Positions 46,874 through 57,319 of a stretch of 64,000 bases of DNA are shown in pieces. Source of the DNA: Frischella perrara (GTDB lineage Bacteria; Pseudomonadota; Gammaproteobacteria; Enterobacterales; Orbaceae); NCBI RefSeq assembly GCF_000807275.1, contig NZ_CP009056.1, forward strand, positions 1,179,192 through 1,243,191, read 5' to 3'. Both the position numbers and the translations under genes were made by a program. A model generated the notes under the pieces. That model had not been told where the DNA came from, ran no database searches, and saw only the letters and a list, made by a program, of their open reading frames with translations. Each line of letters starts with the position of its first letter. The stretch's first letter is position 1.

Positions 46874-47215
46874 TTAACTTATTTTTTCAATTGAATGTGT
46901 TACTACACCAAAAATAATATTATTATCAATATCACCTAGCGAATCCAAGTAGATAGGATTGTAGTCTGGATTCATCGGTATCAAAGCCAAACGAGGATGA
47001 AGTTGTAGTTTTTTTACAGTAAATTCGCCATTAATCGCTGCCACGACTATATCACCATGGGTTGGTTCTTTAGCTGAATCAACTATAATTATATTACCAT
47101 CATTAATTCGCCCATCTTTCATTGATTCACCGCTTACTCTTAAAATATAAGTTGCGTAAGGGTGTTTTATTAATAATTGGTTTAAGTCAATTTTGTTAAC
47201 GTTATCTCTGTTCAT
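46874..47215 (-). CDS. UmuD'-like S24 peptidase, lacking the cleavage arm
   Basis: 113 residues. Alignable from [16 protein letters not shown] on with E. coli UmuD after its cleavage site, with catalytic Ser31 (SGESM) and Lys68 (FTVKKL). The N-terminal 30 residues or so of full UmuD, including the Cys-Gly cleavage site, are missing: before IDLNQ there are only eight residues (MNRDNVNK). The product therefore looks like ready-made UmuD', the active form in translesion polymerase V. No umuC follows. A perfect LexA box overlaps the ATG, and no ribosome site precedes it, suggesting a leaderless transcript or a different start (no alternative ATG is available). Confidence 0.8.
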   Translation of the reverse strand: MNRDNVNKIDLNQLLIKHPYATYILRVSGESMKDGRINDGNIIIVDSAKEPTHGDIVVAAINGEFTVKKLQLHPRLALIPMNPDYNPIYLDSLGDIDNNIIFGVVTHSIEKIS

Positions 47216-47223
47216 TTATACAG
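47208..47223 (-). promoter_or_regulatory. LexA (SOS) box over the start codon
   Basis: Reads CTGTATAAATGAACAG on the minus strand: CTGT-8 bp-ACAG, an exact match to the enterobacterial LexA consensus ends. It spans the ATG of the UmuD'-like gene. LexA bound here would block transcription start or early elongation. Confidence 0.85.
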
Positions 47224-47914
47224 TATAATAGGAAATGATAGCGTTGAATGTATAATTCTTGAAAATGATTTTTTAAGGAATTGTATTAAATAATAGATTA
47301 TTATCAGATCATTAAGTTATAGATTTAACATAAAAATAGAACTAACGAATGAAATAAATTTATCGAAATCTTAAATCTAAGAAGATTTGTTGATCATTAA
47401 ATAATAAGCAAATTTAAATAGCTATTAAATATTGTACTCTTTACAAAATGAAAGTTAGCCTGAATAGAGTAATTGGAATCGGAACACCTCATTGCAGTAG
47501 ACTTAACTGATTTTATCTGGTTTATATTGATTCCTCACTATAAAAAAGATGTCTTATATGTAATTCAGATAGAATAATTAATTCTTAAAATGAATCATCA
47601 TATATAAATAGTGATATTAAAAAAAACTACCCTATCGGTTTCTGATATACTGAAAAAGTTAAATGATTTAACAGGAAGAGCTATTTTGGCACAAGGAGAA
47701 TTTGATCTACAAATAAGAAAAATATTTAAATACGTCTGTTTAAAATAAATCCACTCAATATGGTTTTTTCTCGTTTAAAATTCACAGAGTGATAGAACAA
47801 ATTATATATTCTGCATTATGTAAATTATTGCTATTTAAAAAAATGAATATAATATATAGCATTCAAAACTAAAGGTAAGTAGTTCAGCATAATAAATGCA
47901 GGAAACTCATAAGA
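47216..47914. other. Gap with a possible 45-codon reading frame
   Basis: The frame 47611-47748 from a GTG reads VILKKTTLSVSDILKKL and ends in FKYVCLK-stop, with protein-like composition. I cannot place it in a family, and it may be a C-terminal remnant. Otherwise AT-rich sequence with no RNA or repeat recognised. Confidence 0.3.
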
Positions 47915-48289
47915 ATGATAATAAATATGTTACAAAAAAAGGGAAATAAAATTACTAAGATTGCAGTATTGTTCCTTATTGCAATTCAAAGTATTAATAG
48001 TCATTGTGCACTTGCGTATTCTAGGAGTACTTATCATCCACATATTAGAAGATCTTACACTCATTCTCATTCTCATAATAATAATAGCGAGTTCTATACA
48101 TTTCTTATTTATCTATTCTCATTTGCGGTAATATTTGTTTTAATTCAATTAGTTATTGAACGATTTATTATTAACAAAAAAACTAATTTAACAAAACCTG
48201 TAAATAATATAAATGTGACAAATTATAAAAAAAAGCGTAGGAAAAAAAAGAAAAAAAAGATACAACAAACCTTTAATAATGACAGTTAA
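47915..48289 (+). CDS. Small His-rich membrane protein, unknown
   Basis: 124 residues. The N-terminal segment IAVLFLIAIQSINSHCALA looks like a signal peptide. A His/Ser stretch follows (HPHIRRSYTHSHSHNNN), then one membrane helix (FLIYLFSFAVIFVLIQLVI), then a basic cytoplasmic tail KKKRRKKKKKK. The His cluster could bind a metal outside the membrane. The Lys run sits on long A tracts (about 48223-48262), prone to slippage. I know no homologue. Upstream there is a usable AGGAAA. Confidence 0.6.
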   Translation: MIINMLQKKGNKITKIAVLFLIAIQSINSHCALAYSRSTYHPHIRRSYTHSHSHNNNSEFYTFLIYLFSFAVIFVLIQLVIERFIINKKTNLTKPVNNINVTNYKKKRRKKKKKKIQQTFNNDS

Positions 48290-48617
48290 TATCTAAATTA
48301 ATTGGTTATGGAATATACAATAATATTCAAATTAAGAGAATATAAAGGTTTGCAACTGATAGTATTATTATTTCGATGAATGTCCTTGGCCATTTAAAAT
48401 AGATGAGTTATAAACTCAGCGTGAATGGAAAATCTATTACATTAAAATAGAATAATCAATAAATTATTTATAGTGTAAATATATGTGTTTAATATTATTC
48501 ATAACGATACTACCATAATCTTATTTACTAGGATTCTGATAGTATCATATGCTTCATATAATCTAACTTAATATTGTTTTAATAAAATAACTTAAAAAAT
48601 TTACTGGACTGTGATCA
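48290..48617. other. AT-rich gap
   Basis: No coding frame or RNA supported. It separates two convergent genes. No strong terminator hairpin found. Confidence 0.4.
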
Positions 48618-49742
48618 TTAAGTATAAAATTTCTTTTCGATAAACAAATAGGTTATTTTTGCTATAAATGCAGTGCTTAAGAAGAATACCACACTAAAAG
48701 CTATACAAGTAAAATAATTCAATTGAGTTCCATCAGGAATGAATCTAACTAAAATAGATAATACTAATCCATGGAGTAGATAGATACTATAACTAACTTC
48801 ACCTAATGATACGATTGTTTTATTAGATAAAAAGGTGAATAAATTGTTGCCACTTGAAATAATTAGGAAAAATATTGATGAAAAGAGAAAAATAAGGATG
48901 TAGTAAAAAGTATTTGAAGTAATAAAAAAACTAATTATAAAACAAAAGATAGCTATAATTGATGCAATATTATTATTTTTCAATATGCTTAATTTATCAC
49001 TTAATTTAAAGGCAACAAATCCTGTAAAAAATCCTAATGTAGGTCTAGGATCAACGTAAAAATCGCAATAAATTCTCATTAAAGTTGCAATTGATAATAT
49101 TAATAATATGCTTACTATTACAAATAAATCTTTTATTTTGTTATTAAACTTCTTCAAAGAGATAGATAAAATTACTATTGACAAATAGAGAAGCCACTCA
49201 ATTTTAAGCGTCCATTCAACACCCTGATTTATATCTGCTGTCGATAAATTGCCAATCTTATAATTTCCAATAAATAAGGCCCATTTTATTGATTGTATAA
49301 ATGCAATAAGATTAAATTTGAAATCTAAAAAAAATAAGCCAAAAGCAATTATTAATAACAAAGAAAACCAATACATTGGGATTATTCTTAAAACTCGTTT
49401 TTTTATCATTTCTTTAGCATTAAAGTTTGGATTGTAAATGCATCTATAAAATAAAAAACCTGATATCATGAAGAATATCAATACCCCAACTTTGCCTGAA
49501 TTAGAATAAAAATTATCTAATCCAAAGTAAATTTTATGGTCCTTATCAAAAATCCATTTATTTCCATTCATTGTATAAAGAAAGTGATTAGAATGGGATA
49601 ATGCTACGAAACCAGCAAGAAATGCTCTAGAGCCTGTTATAGATATCACACCATAATTATTATTAATTTTATTGCTAAAATTTATCCTATGCAAAATAAA
49701 AAAAGATATAAAAAGAGATATGATTGAACATAATATGATCAT
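48618..49742 (-). CDS. Acyltransferase family 3 membrane protein (OafA-like)
   Basis: 374 residues, about ten helices. The family features are present: FLAGFVALSHSNH (acceptor His region), a GVLIFFMISGFLFYRC segment and RVLRIIPMYWFSLL. Such enzymes O-acetylate or O-acylate surface polysaccharides or antibiotics. No glycan genes adjoin it, so the target is unknown. Composition is more AT-rich than neighbouring core genes, consistent with accessory status. Confidence 0.88.
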   Translation of the reverse strand: MIILCSIISLFISFFILHRINFSNKINNNYGVISITGSRAFLAGFVALSHSNHFLYTMNGNKWIFDKDHKIYFGLDNFYSNSGKVGVLIFFMISGFLFYRCIYNPNFNAKEMIKKRVLRIIPMYWFSLLLIIAFGLFFLDFKFNLIAFIQSIKWALFIGNYKIGNLSTADINQGVEWTLKIEWLLYLSIVILSISLKKFNNKIKDLFVIVSILLILSIATLMRIYCDFYVDPRPTLGFFTGFVAFKLSDKLSILKNNNIASIIAIFCFIISFFITSNTFYYILIFLFSSIFFLIISSGNNLFTFLSNKTIVSLGEVSYSIYLLHGLVLSILVRFIPDGTQLNYFTCIAFSVVFFLSTAFIAKITYLFIEKKFYT

Positions 49743-50094
49743 AGAATTGAACTAAATATTATAATAAGTATTCATTATTATAAATTTATAAGAAACTCAT
49801 GGTAAACAAGAAATATGTAAATAATTGATTAATAAAATTATTTCTCATTATAAATTGTTTATTAGTCACAACAAATAATGTTTTTTAAGAAAAATAATTA
49901 TAAATATATTTTCTAAATATGAAAATAAAATATAACATTATGATGTTATAAATCCTCCAAAATTAAATAATAATTATTATTTCTTAACTTTTCTATTTAC
50001 AAATAAAATAAACAATTACCATTTTATCTTCCATCCTTCTTTTAAATATGAGTTTTATCTATCTGTTATTAGAAAAATATAGATTGCTGAAATT

Positions 50095-50360
50095 ATGTTT
50101 TGTATTCAGTGTGAACAAACAACAATAAAATCAAAAATAAAGCGTTGAACATATTATAAAGAAATGTGTGCTAAAACTGTTGAAGTTTGAAATTTGCAAG
50201 GTGTTTTAATAGGTAATTTGCATACAGTATCATTTTGGGCTGTTCCTTGCCGAAAATATGGCATTGTGATTAGATAGATTGACAGATGGTTAAATCAAAC
50301 TTTTCCTATACTATGGGGTTTATAGTATCTTGAACGGTTGATGAAGATAGCTTTTCCGAG
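50095..50360 (+). pseudogene. Decayed partial duplicate of hcp
   Basis: It starts with the same ATG context as hcp ([16 protein letters not shown], then a stop TGA at codon 18), and matches the true gene at 50661 base by base for about 200 bp, including GTATCATTTTGGGC and CGAAAATATGGCATTGT. It then has an internal deletion (CTTTTCCTATACTATGGGG) before a last match to the [11 protein letters not shown] region. Stops and frameshifts abound. The upstream leader is also duplicated in decayed form, including the remains of the operator. It is not translated usefully. Confidence 0.87.
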
Positions 50361-50608
50361 CTATTGCATAATACAGAATTAATCTATTAACTTAATCTCA
50401 TTTTCACGTTTTATTGTCGATAAATTTTTAATCTTATTTGATTACCAAAAATAAGAATGAAAACGGTATTAAAAGAATTTTATCCGTAGCTTTGGAATAA
50501 TGTTTAAATATCATTAATAGTAAAACTAAATATTAATTATTATTCCTTAACTCTCTGATTTATTAAATAAAATAAATAAAAATCATTTTACTTTCCATTC
50601 ACGCTTAA

Positions 50609-50631
50609 AACATGTATTTTATATACATCTT
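50609..50631 (+). promoter_or_regulatory. NsrR operator upstream of hcp
   Basis: AACATGTATTT-T-ATATACATCTT fits the NsrR consensus of two 11-bp arms (AAGATGYATTT and its complement) one base apart, with one mismatch in each arm. NsrR would repress hcp until nitric oxide destroys its iron-sulfur cluster. nsrR lies just downstream of hcp. Confidence 0.82.
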
Positions 50632-50660
50632 TTGGGAAAGTAAAATAGACTGGTGAAATC

Positions 50661-52322
50661 ATGTTTTGTATTCAGTGTGAGCAAACAATAATAAAATCAA
50701 ATATAAAAGGGTGTAGTTATTCAAAAGGAATGTGTGGTAAGACCGCTGAAGTTTCAGATTTGCAAGATGTTTTAGTGGCTAGTTTGCAAAGGGTATCATT
50801 TTGGGCAACACTCTGCCGAAAATATGGCATTGTAGTTAGAGACATTGATAGATGGTCAGCTCAAACGTTTTTTTCTACACTAACGAATGTTAATTTTGAT
50901 GCAGATAGAATGTTAGAATATCTTGAACAGGCTGATAAAAATAGTCTAACATTAGAAAAATTAGCAAAAGAAGCTGCACATAATTTCAAAGATAATCTGC
51001 CATCATATACCTATGCAGCACAGTTAAATTATCCAAAGACTAAAGAAGCATTTTTAAAATTATCTACTTTGGTGATGTTAAATCGTGAGCAAGATAGCGT
51101 TGGTAAGGATGTGATCGGATTACGTCTATTAGTTTTATATGGCTTGAAGGGTACAGCGGCATACATGGAACATGCTGCGGTATTAAATCAATTTAATCAA
51201 GAAATATATACTGAATATCACCAAATTATGAGTATATTAGGTAATAATCCAACAGATATTGATCAACTTTTCCAATTATCTATGCAAGTAGGTCAATTAA
51301 ATTACAAAGTAATGGAAATGTTGGATAATGGAGTGACAACTTCATTTGGTCACCCGATACCTACACAAGTTAATACTAAACCAATCGCTGGAAAGTGTAT
51401 TTTAGTTTCGGGCCATGATTTTCATGATTTACGGCTTATTCTGGAACAAACGCAAGGTAAAGGAATCAATATCTACACCCATGGAGAAATGTTACCCGCT
51501 CATGCTTATCCGGAGCTTAAGAAATATTCTCATTTAGTTGGAAACTATGGAACGGCTTGGCAAAATCAGCAAACTGAATTTGCTAATTTTCCTGGTGCAA
51601 TTGTGATGACATCAAATTGCTTAATCAATCCATTCACACGAGGTTATGCTGATCGGATTTTTACTCGCAGTATTGTTGGTTGGCCAGGTGTGACACATAT
51701 TAAGAATAACGATTTTAGTCAGGTAATTGATTGTGCATTAAATCAAAGCGGTTTTAGTTATACCGAACTGGAACATTATATTACGATTGGTTTTGCAAGA
51801 AATACATTGATAAATGTTGCACCTAAAGTCCTTGAGGAAATTAAATTAGGCAATATTAAACACTTTTTCTTAATTGGTGGATGTGATGGTAGTAAGAGTG
51901 AACGCCATTATTATTATGAAATGGCTAATAATGTGCCCAGAAATAGCATTATCTTGACTTTAGGTTGTGGTAAATTTAGATTTAATATGCAAAATTTTGG
52001 TGACATTAATGGTGTCCCTAGATTACTTGATATAGGTCAATGTAATGATGCTTATTCAGCTATTCAACTTGCCCTAACGTTAAGTCAGGCTCTCAATTGT
52101 AGTGTCAATGAATTACCTTTAACGTTAGTATTATCTTGGTTTGAACAAAAAGCTATTGTTGTTTTATTAACACTTTTATCATTAGGTATTAAGGGGATCT
52201 ATGCTGGTCCGACTATGCCTGAATTTTTAACGGACAATCTACTACAGGTTTTACAAGAAAAATTTGATTTGCATAAGACTACCCGTGTTGATAAGGATTT
52301 AAATCAAATCTTAAATTCTTGA
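50661..52322 (+). CDS. hcp: Hybrid cluster protein (hydroxylamine/NO reductase)
   Basis: 553 residues. The N-terminal Cys motif [23 protein letters not shown] (C-x2-C...C-x6-C) binds the first cluster. The hybrid cluster ligands appear in VSGHDFHDL (His), [34 protein letters not shown] and LGCGKFRFN. In E. coli Hcp reduces nitric oxide and S-nitrosylates protein partners under anaerobiosis. No hcr (its reductase) follows. It has an NsrR operator and is accompanied by nsrR, so both are part of the nitrosative-stress circuit. Confidence 0.95.
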   Translation: MFCIQCEQTIIKSNIKGCSYSKGMCGKTAEVSDLQDVLVASLQRVSFWATLCRKYGIVVRDIDRWSAQTFFSTLTNVNFDADRMLEYLEQADKNSLTLEKLAKEAAHNFKDNLPSYTYAAQLNYPKTKEAFLKLSTLVMLNREQDSVGKDVIGLRLLVLYGLKGTAAYMEHAAVLNQFNQEIYTEYHQIMSILGNNPTDIDQLFQLSMQVGQLNYKVMEMLDNGVTTSFGHPIPTQVNTKPIAGKCILVSGHDFHDLRLILEQTQGKGINIYTHGEMLPAHAYPELKKYSHLVGNYGTAWQNQQTEFANFPGAIVMTSNCLINPFTRGYADRIFTRSIVGWPGVTHIKNNDFSQVIDCALNQSGFSYTELEHYITIGFARNTLINVAPKVLEEIKLGNIKHFFLIGGCDGSKSERHYYYEMANNVPRNSIILTLGCGKFRFNMQNFGDINGVPRLLDIGQCNDAYSAIQLALTLSQALNCSVNELPLTLVLSWFEQKAIVVLLTLLSLGIKGIYAGPTMPEFLTDNLLQVLQEKFDLHKTTRVDKDLNQILNS

Positions 52323-52396
52323 GTAGATTTGAAAGATATGAATTTAATTTTATGTATTTTTGAATATAATCCCAATTATTTATCATGGAAATGTAA

Positions 52397-52807
52397 ATGC
52401 AATTATCTAATTTCACTGACTATAGTATCCGAGTTCTTCTTTATTTATCGTTTTTAACTGATGAAGAACGAGTGACTATTACTCAAATTAGTGAATATTA
52501 TAAGATATCCAATAATCATTTGGTTAAAGTTGTTTATAATTTAAGTAAATTGGGTTATATCGAAACAAAACAAGGAAAAAGTGGCGGGATTAAATTAAAG
52601 ATAGCCAGTAAAGATATAAATGTAGGCAAATTGATAAGGCAAGTAGAACAGATGGAATTACTGAATTGTCAACCATCAGCTTGTAAGATAAGTCAATTTT
52701 GCCTATTAAAGAATTATCTTCTCGATGCTAAAGAAGCTTTTTTAAAGCAATTGGAACAATATACCATTGATGATTTAATGGTTAATGAAAACCTATTAAA
52801 AAAATAG
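52397..52807 (+). CDS. nsrR: Nitric-oxide-sensing repressor NsrR (Rrf2 family)
   Basis: 136 residues. Rrf2 winged helix (MQLSNFTDYSIRVLLYLS, ISNNHLVKVVYNLSKLGYIETKQGKSGG) and the three cluster cysteines in CQPSACKISQFC. Its cluster senses NO. Placed 75 bp after hcp, so it likely controls its neighbour via the site at 50609. Confidence 0.93.
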   Translation: MQLSNFTDYSIRVLLYLSFLTDEERVTITQISEYYKISNNHLVKVVYNLSKLGYIETKQGKSGGIKLKIASKDINVGKLIRQVEQMELLNCQPSACKISQFCLLKNYLLDAKEAFLKQLEQYTIDDLMVNENLLKK

Positions 52808-53034
52808 AATTCGATAATATAAAATTCCATTATTTAATTTTAATTATTAAACATAACATTATAATCTTCGGAAAAAATACATCGTGATATTCTGTTTCAA
52901 AAAATAACCTAAATAACTTAATTTCAACTAGTATTTGAAACAGTCATATATAAGAAAAGTGATTAAGACTTTAGTCGGTTATTTAGGTTTAACATAATTC
53001 TTATCACGCCTATTTAGGCTGATAAATAGATTAC

Positions 53035-53895
53035 TCATTGATAAAGTGGTGACTTATTACATCCTTTAGCTAAGAAGCTCGTTATATTATCTGTAGGTAA
53101 AAATTGGTTATTTAAAAATAATTGTAGTTTTTGAGCGTGTTGTAATGATTCACATTCACAAAAGATGCAAGAGCCTGTACCCGTCAAACGGGTAGGGGCT
53201 TTAGTGGATAACAATGTGATTATACGGTCAATGATAGGATATAACTTTCTTACTATTGGCTCACAATCATTTTCGAACGAATTATTAAGTAATTGATCAA
53301 TATCTCTAGTGACAGTGTCACGTTTAAGTTCAGGGTGTTTAAATATAGATACCGTGGAAATCTCAATATTTGGTTTAATAATTAAGAACCACTTTTCTGG
53401 AATTGCGACAGATTTTAATAAATCGCCTATACCTTGAGCAAAAGCACTATGCCCATAAATAAAAATAGGCACATCTGCACCTAATGACTTACCAAGCGTC
53501 ATAAGTTGATTAACAGATAAATGCAATTGCCATACTTCATTTAATGCAACCAACGTTGTTGCCGCATTAGACGAGCCACCACCAAGTCCCCCTCCAATAG
53601 GCAACTTTTTATTAATGTGAATTGTTATGCCATATTGTTCTGGTAGCGTCAGATGATGAGTATGGGCATATTCCAGTAATAATTTGCTTGCTTTAATAAC
53701 AAGATTATTATTGTCATCAATATCTTTAATGGGGGTTGCTAGGGTAATACGATTGTCCTGACGTCTGGAAAATTGCAACTCATCACATAAATCTACAAAT
53801 TGAAATAATGTTTGTAAATTATGATAATTATCAGCTCGTTTACCCGTTATATAGAGAAACAGGTTTAATTTTGCCGGTGATTGCCAGATTTTCAT
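53035..53895 (-). CDS. ispE: 4-diphosphocytidyl-2-C-methyl-D-erythritol kinase
   Basis: 286 residues. GHMP kinase: SPAKLNLFLYITGKRADNYH at the start, the ATP loop LPIGGGLGGGSSNAATTL, and the C-terminal LTGTGSCIF. Third-stage kinase in the MEP route to isoprenoids. Directly behind lolB with a 1-base gap, as in E. coli. Confidence 0.95.
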   Translation of the reverse strand: MKIWQSPAKLNLFLYITGKRADNYHNLQTLFQFVDLCDELQFSRRQDNRITLATPIKDIDDNNNLVIKASKLLLEYAHTHHLTLPEQYGITIHINKKLPIGGGLGGGSSNAATTLVALNEVWQLHLSVNQLMTLGKSLGADVPIFIYGHSAFAQGIGDLLKSVAIPEKWFLIIKPNIEISTVSIFKHPELKRDTVTRDIDQLLNNSFENDCEPIVRKLYPIIDRIITLLSTKAPTRLTGTGSCIFCECESLQHAQKLQLFLNNQFLPTDNITSFLAKGCNKSPLYQ

Positions 53896-53896
53896 A

Positions 53897-54523
53897 TTAA
53901 TTTAATTTCCAATTACTGATGGTTAATCGAAGTTTATTATTTGAATTGTTAAGTTCAATGATTGTTGGCAGATCTATATTACTACCGCTAAATCTAACTT
54001 TATTATATTTATTAAATGATACATCCCAAGTCTGATTGGCTTGTAATAATTTAGAATTGAGCAGTCTTCCTGCGTTATCAAACTTATCGGTAGCCAGATC
54101 GTTTGAATAACCAATCAACCATTTCGTCATGGTCTTTAAAGGCATGTCCATACCAGTAATATTTTTCATTAATTGCTCTGCATTAACATCGTGATATGTT
54201 TTGCCTTTATTATCAGTATATTCTGCATAACTTGGTGTGACATTTAATGAAAAGATAGAGGTTCCGATTGGAGTAGTGAGTTTTAGTTGATAATTATTAT
54301 ACGATGTTTGCTTAAGGTAAAACCGACCATAGTAGCGTGATTTTTCTGCAAAATAGCTTAAGCTACCGGTAATCTGGAAGGCAGTGATATGCTTAAGTTG
54401 ATTTTGACGTTGCAGCTTTAGTTGCGATTGGTTTTCGGTTATTGGGGTATTTTGAGTAAAACTACAAGCGGTGATTAAACAGGATAACAGCAGGGTAAAC
54501 AATAAGTTAATGGGTTTTTTCAT
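53897..54523 (-). CDS. lolB: Outer-membrane lipoprotein receptor LolB
   Basis: Start taken at ATG reading MKKPINLLF (earlier ATG three codons upstream is possible). 208 residues. A lipoprotein signal LLFTLLLSCLITACS places an acyl-Cys near residue 20. Core matches LolB: GSLSYFAEKSRYYGRFYLKQ and LTTPIGTSIFSLNV. Receives lipoproteins from LolA and inserts them into the outer membrane. Divergent from hemA, with 325 bp of non-coding DNA in between. Confidence 0.9.
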   Translation of the reverse strand: MKKPINLLFTLLLSCLITACSFTQNTPITENQSQLKLQRQNQLKHITAFQITGSLSYFAEKSRYYGRFYLKQTSYNNYQLKLTTPIGTSIFSLNVTPSYAEYTDNKGKTYHDVNAEQLMKNITGMDMPLKTMTKWLIGYSNDLATDKFDNAGRLLNSKLLQANQTWDVSFNKYNKVRFSGSNIDLPTIIELNNSNNKLRLTISNWKLN

Positions 54524-54869
54524 ATTTAGCATTGACAATTTCAACAGTAGTATGGCTATAAGCTATTATAGCTAAACATATTCATTATGGGAAATATGTT
54601 TACTATGAAAGCAATTCATTAACTTTTATTAATTTTAATGTATAATTACGCCATATCATTTTTAATAATTAAATAGCTGTGATTCATGAGTTATATAACC
54701 AATTCTTATATTTAATGAAATCACATGTAATTATGCTATTCAAATCATTTTAGACAATATAAATAAGGTAATTACGTATGAGTTTTTCATCGTTTTATAC
54801 CCCAATTTATTGACTAAATTGTTGCATGAATAATGTTGCTCACAGCGTTGGGAAAATTGAATATTAACA

Positions 54870-56156
54870 ATGTCTATTGCAATTTTAGGTATTAATCATA
54901 AAACAGCATCGGTTAGTTTAAGGGAAAGAGTTACATTTTCACCAGAATCCATTGATAAAGCATTGTATAGTCTTTATCAACATCCGTTGGTTGACGGTTG
55001 CGTGATTTTGTCCACTTGTAATCGTACTGAAATCTATTTTAGTTATCAGCAGGCATCAGATTTAGTGCGTTTGCAAAGTTCTGCAGAACAATGGTTAAGC
55101 CAATTTCATCATTTAGATATTCAATTATTTAAAGCTAACCTATATTGGTATACCGATCATCATGCAGTTGAGCATTTAATTCGAGTTGCTTGTGGGATTG
55201 ATTCAATGATAATTGGTGAACCGCAAATTTTAGGTCAAGTTAAACAAGCTTATGCTTATTCTCATGAGAATCAATGTTTATCTGTTGAGTTAACAAAATT
55301 ATTTCAACGGGTTTTCCATGTAGCTAAACGTATTAGAACGGAAACGAATATCGGTTCTAGTTCTGCTTCGGTTGCTTATTCCGCATGCCTTATTGCCAGA
55401 CAGTTATTCAAAAATCCAGCACAGCTGAATGTTATGCTCGTGGGAGCAGGTGAAACAATAGAACTCATTGCTCGTTATCTCAAGCCGCATGGATTTAACC
55501 ATATTATTGTTGCTAATAGAACGCGTGAAAAAGCATTAAATTTAGCGAATTTATTAGATGCGGAAATCATTGCGCTACCAGATATCGCTGTGAGACTGAA
55601 AGAGGTTGATATTGTCATCAGTTCTACGGCTAGTCCATTACCCATTATTGGAAAAGGTATGGTGGAGCGATCTATGGCGCTTCGTAAACAACTTAATTCA
55701 GTTAATCAAAAAATGTTATTAATTGATTTGGCTGTACCTCGTGATATTGAGGGCGAAATTAGTAACATGGATGATATTTATCTTTATACAATTGATGATT
55801 TGCAACAAATTGTTCAATCGAATTTAGAACAACGTTTAATTGCAGCTAAAGAAGCAGAGCTTATCATTGAAGAAGAAGCTAACCTTTTCATGCAATGGTT
55901 ACGCTCACGAAATGCAGTAGCATTAATTAAACAATATCGAAGTCAAGCTGAAATGATTAAAGCAGAATTAACCCATAAAGCTATCAACGCGATTAAAGAG
56001 GGCGGAGATATAGATGAAATTATGACTAAATTCTCTCATCAACTCACTAATCGACTTATTCATGCCCCGACGCAATCTCTACTTCAAGCTGCCAGTCAAA
56101 ATTGCTGTAACTGTTTAAAAGTGTTAAGTCATGGACTTGGCCTTAAAGAACATTAG
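54870..56156 (+). CDS. hemA: Glutamyl-tRNA reductase
   Basis: 428 residues. MSIAILGINHKTASVSLRER, active-site Cys in ILSTCNRTEIY, the SMIIGEPQILGQVKQAY signature and the NADPH loop VMLVGAGETIELIARYL are all present. First committed step of tetrapyrrole synthesis by the C5 route. Works with HemL (40973). Followed by prfA, as in E. coli. Confidence 0.97.
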   Translation: MSIAILGINHKTASVSLRERVTFSPESIDKALYSLYQHPLVDGCVILSTCNRTEIYFSYQQASDLVRLQSSAEQWLSQFHHLDIQLFKANLYWYTDHHAVEHLIRVACGIDSMIIGEPQILGQVKQAYAYSHENQCLSVELTKLFQRVFHVAKRIRTETNIGSSSASVAYSACLIARQLFKNPAQLNVMLVGAGETIELIARYLKPHGFNHIIVANRTREKALNLANLLDAEIIALPDIAVRLKEVDIVISSTASPLPIIGKGMVERSMALRKQLNSVNQKMLLIDLAVPRDIEGEISNMDDIYLYTIDDLQQIVQSNLEQRLIAAKEAELIIEEEANLFMQWLRSRNAVALIKQYRSQAEMIKAELTHKAINAIKEGGDIDEIMTKFSHQLTNRLIHAPTQSLLQAASQNCCNCLKVLSHGLGLKEH

Positions 56157-56236
56157 CAAGTTAAATTCATCTATCAAAAACCTTTATTTAAACGCAGTTT
56201 TAAAAATTTTAACAGTTAATTAGGTACTACTTTTAT

Positions 56237-57319
56237 ATGAAACCGTCTATTATTACTAAATTAGAAACTTTACAAGAACGTTTTGAAGAAGTTCAAGCGC
56301 TTTTATCTGATGCCAGTGTTATATCCGATCAAGAACGTTTTCGCACTTTATCAAAGGAATATGCACAATTAACAGATGTTGTTAATTGCTTTTCCCAATG
56401 GAAACAAACTCAAGATGACATTGAAACAGCAAAAATGATGTTGTCAGATCCTGAAATGGGTGAAATGGCTCAAGAAGAGTTAAACGAAGCGAAAGAGAGA
56501 ATCGATCAACTTGAAACTCAATTACAATTACTATTATTACCAAAAGATCCTAATGATGAATATAACTGTTTTCTGGAAATTCGTGCCGGTACAGGTGGCG
56601 ATGAAGCCGCTATTTTTGCAGGTGATTTAGCTAGAATGTATACACGATATGCGGAAGCTAAACGTTGGCGCGTTGAGATTATGAGTTCTAGTGATGGTGA
56701 ACATGGTGGATATAAAGAAGTAATCATGTTAGTCAGTGGAGATAGTGTATATGGTAATCTAAAATTTGAATCTGGTGGGCATCGAGTGCAACGTGTACCT
56801 GAAACTGAATCACAAGGGCGGATTCATACCTCGGCATGTACAGTGGCAGTATTACCTGAAGTACCAGAAGCCGATTTACCTGAGATTAATCCTGCGGATT
56901 TACGTATAGATACATATCGTTCTTCGGGAGCCGGTGGTCAGCATGTAAATACCACAGATTCAGCCATCCGTATTACCCATATTCCTACTGGTATAGTTGT
57001 AGAATGCCAAGATGAACGTTCTCAACATAAAAACAAAGCAAAAGCGATGTCTGTATTAGCAGCTAGAATTCAAGATGCTGAAAGGCAAAAACGCCAACAG
57101 GAGGAAGCATCTACTCGTCGTAACTTATTAGGAACGGGTGATCGTTCGGATCGTATTCGCACTTACAATTACCCACAGGGACGAGTAACCGATCATCGTA
57201 TCAATCTAACAATCTATCGATTAGATGAAGTCATGCAAGGTAAGTTAGAAATGTTAATTGATCCAATTGTACAAGAATACCAAGCAGATCAGCTAGCAGC
57301 GCTTTCGGAACAAGAATAA
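56237..57319 (+). CDS. prfA: Peptide chain release factor 1
   Basis: 360 residues. Stop-codon reading loop P-E-T in [11 protein letters not shown] and the catalytic GGQ in [15 protein letters not shown]. Recognises UAA and UAG. Overlaps prmC by one base, which methylates the GGQ glutamine. Confidence 0.97.
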   Translation: MKPSIITKLETLQERFEEVQALLSDASVISDQERFRTLSKEYAQLTDVVNCFSQWKQTQDDIETAKMMLSDPEMGEMAQEELNEAKERIDQLETQLQLLLLPKDPNDEYNCFLEIRAGTGGDEAAIFAGDLARMYTRYAEAKRWRVEIMSSSDGEHGGYKEVIMLVSGDSVYGNLKFESGGHRVQRVPETESQGRIHTSACTVAVLPEVPEADLPEINPADLRIDTYRSSGAGGQHVNTTDSAIRITHIPTGIVVECQDERSQHKNKAKAMSVLAARIQDAERQKRQQEEASTRRNLLGTGDRSDRIRTYNYPQGRVTDHRINLTIYRLDEVMQGKLEMLIDPIVQEYQADQLAALSEQE

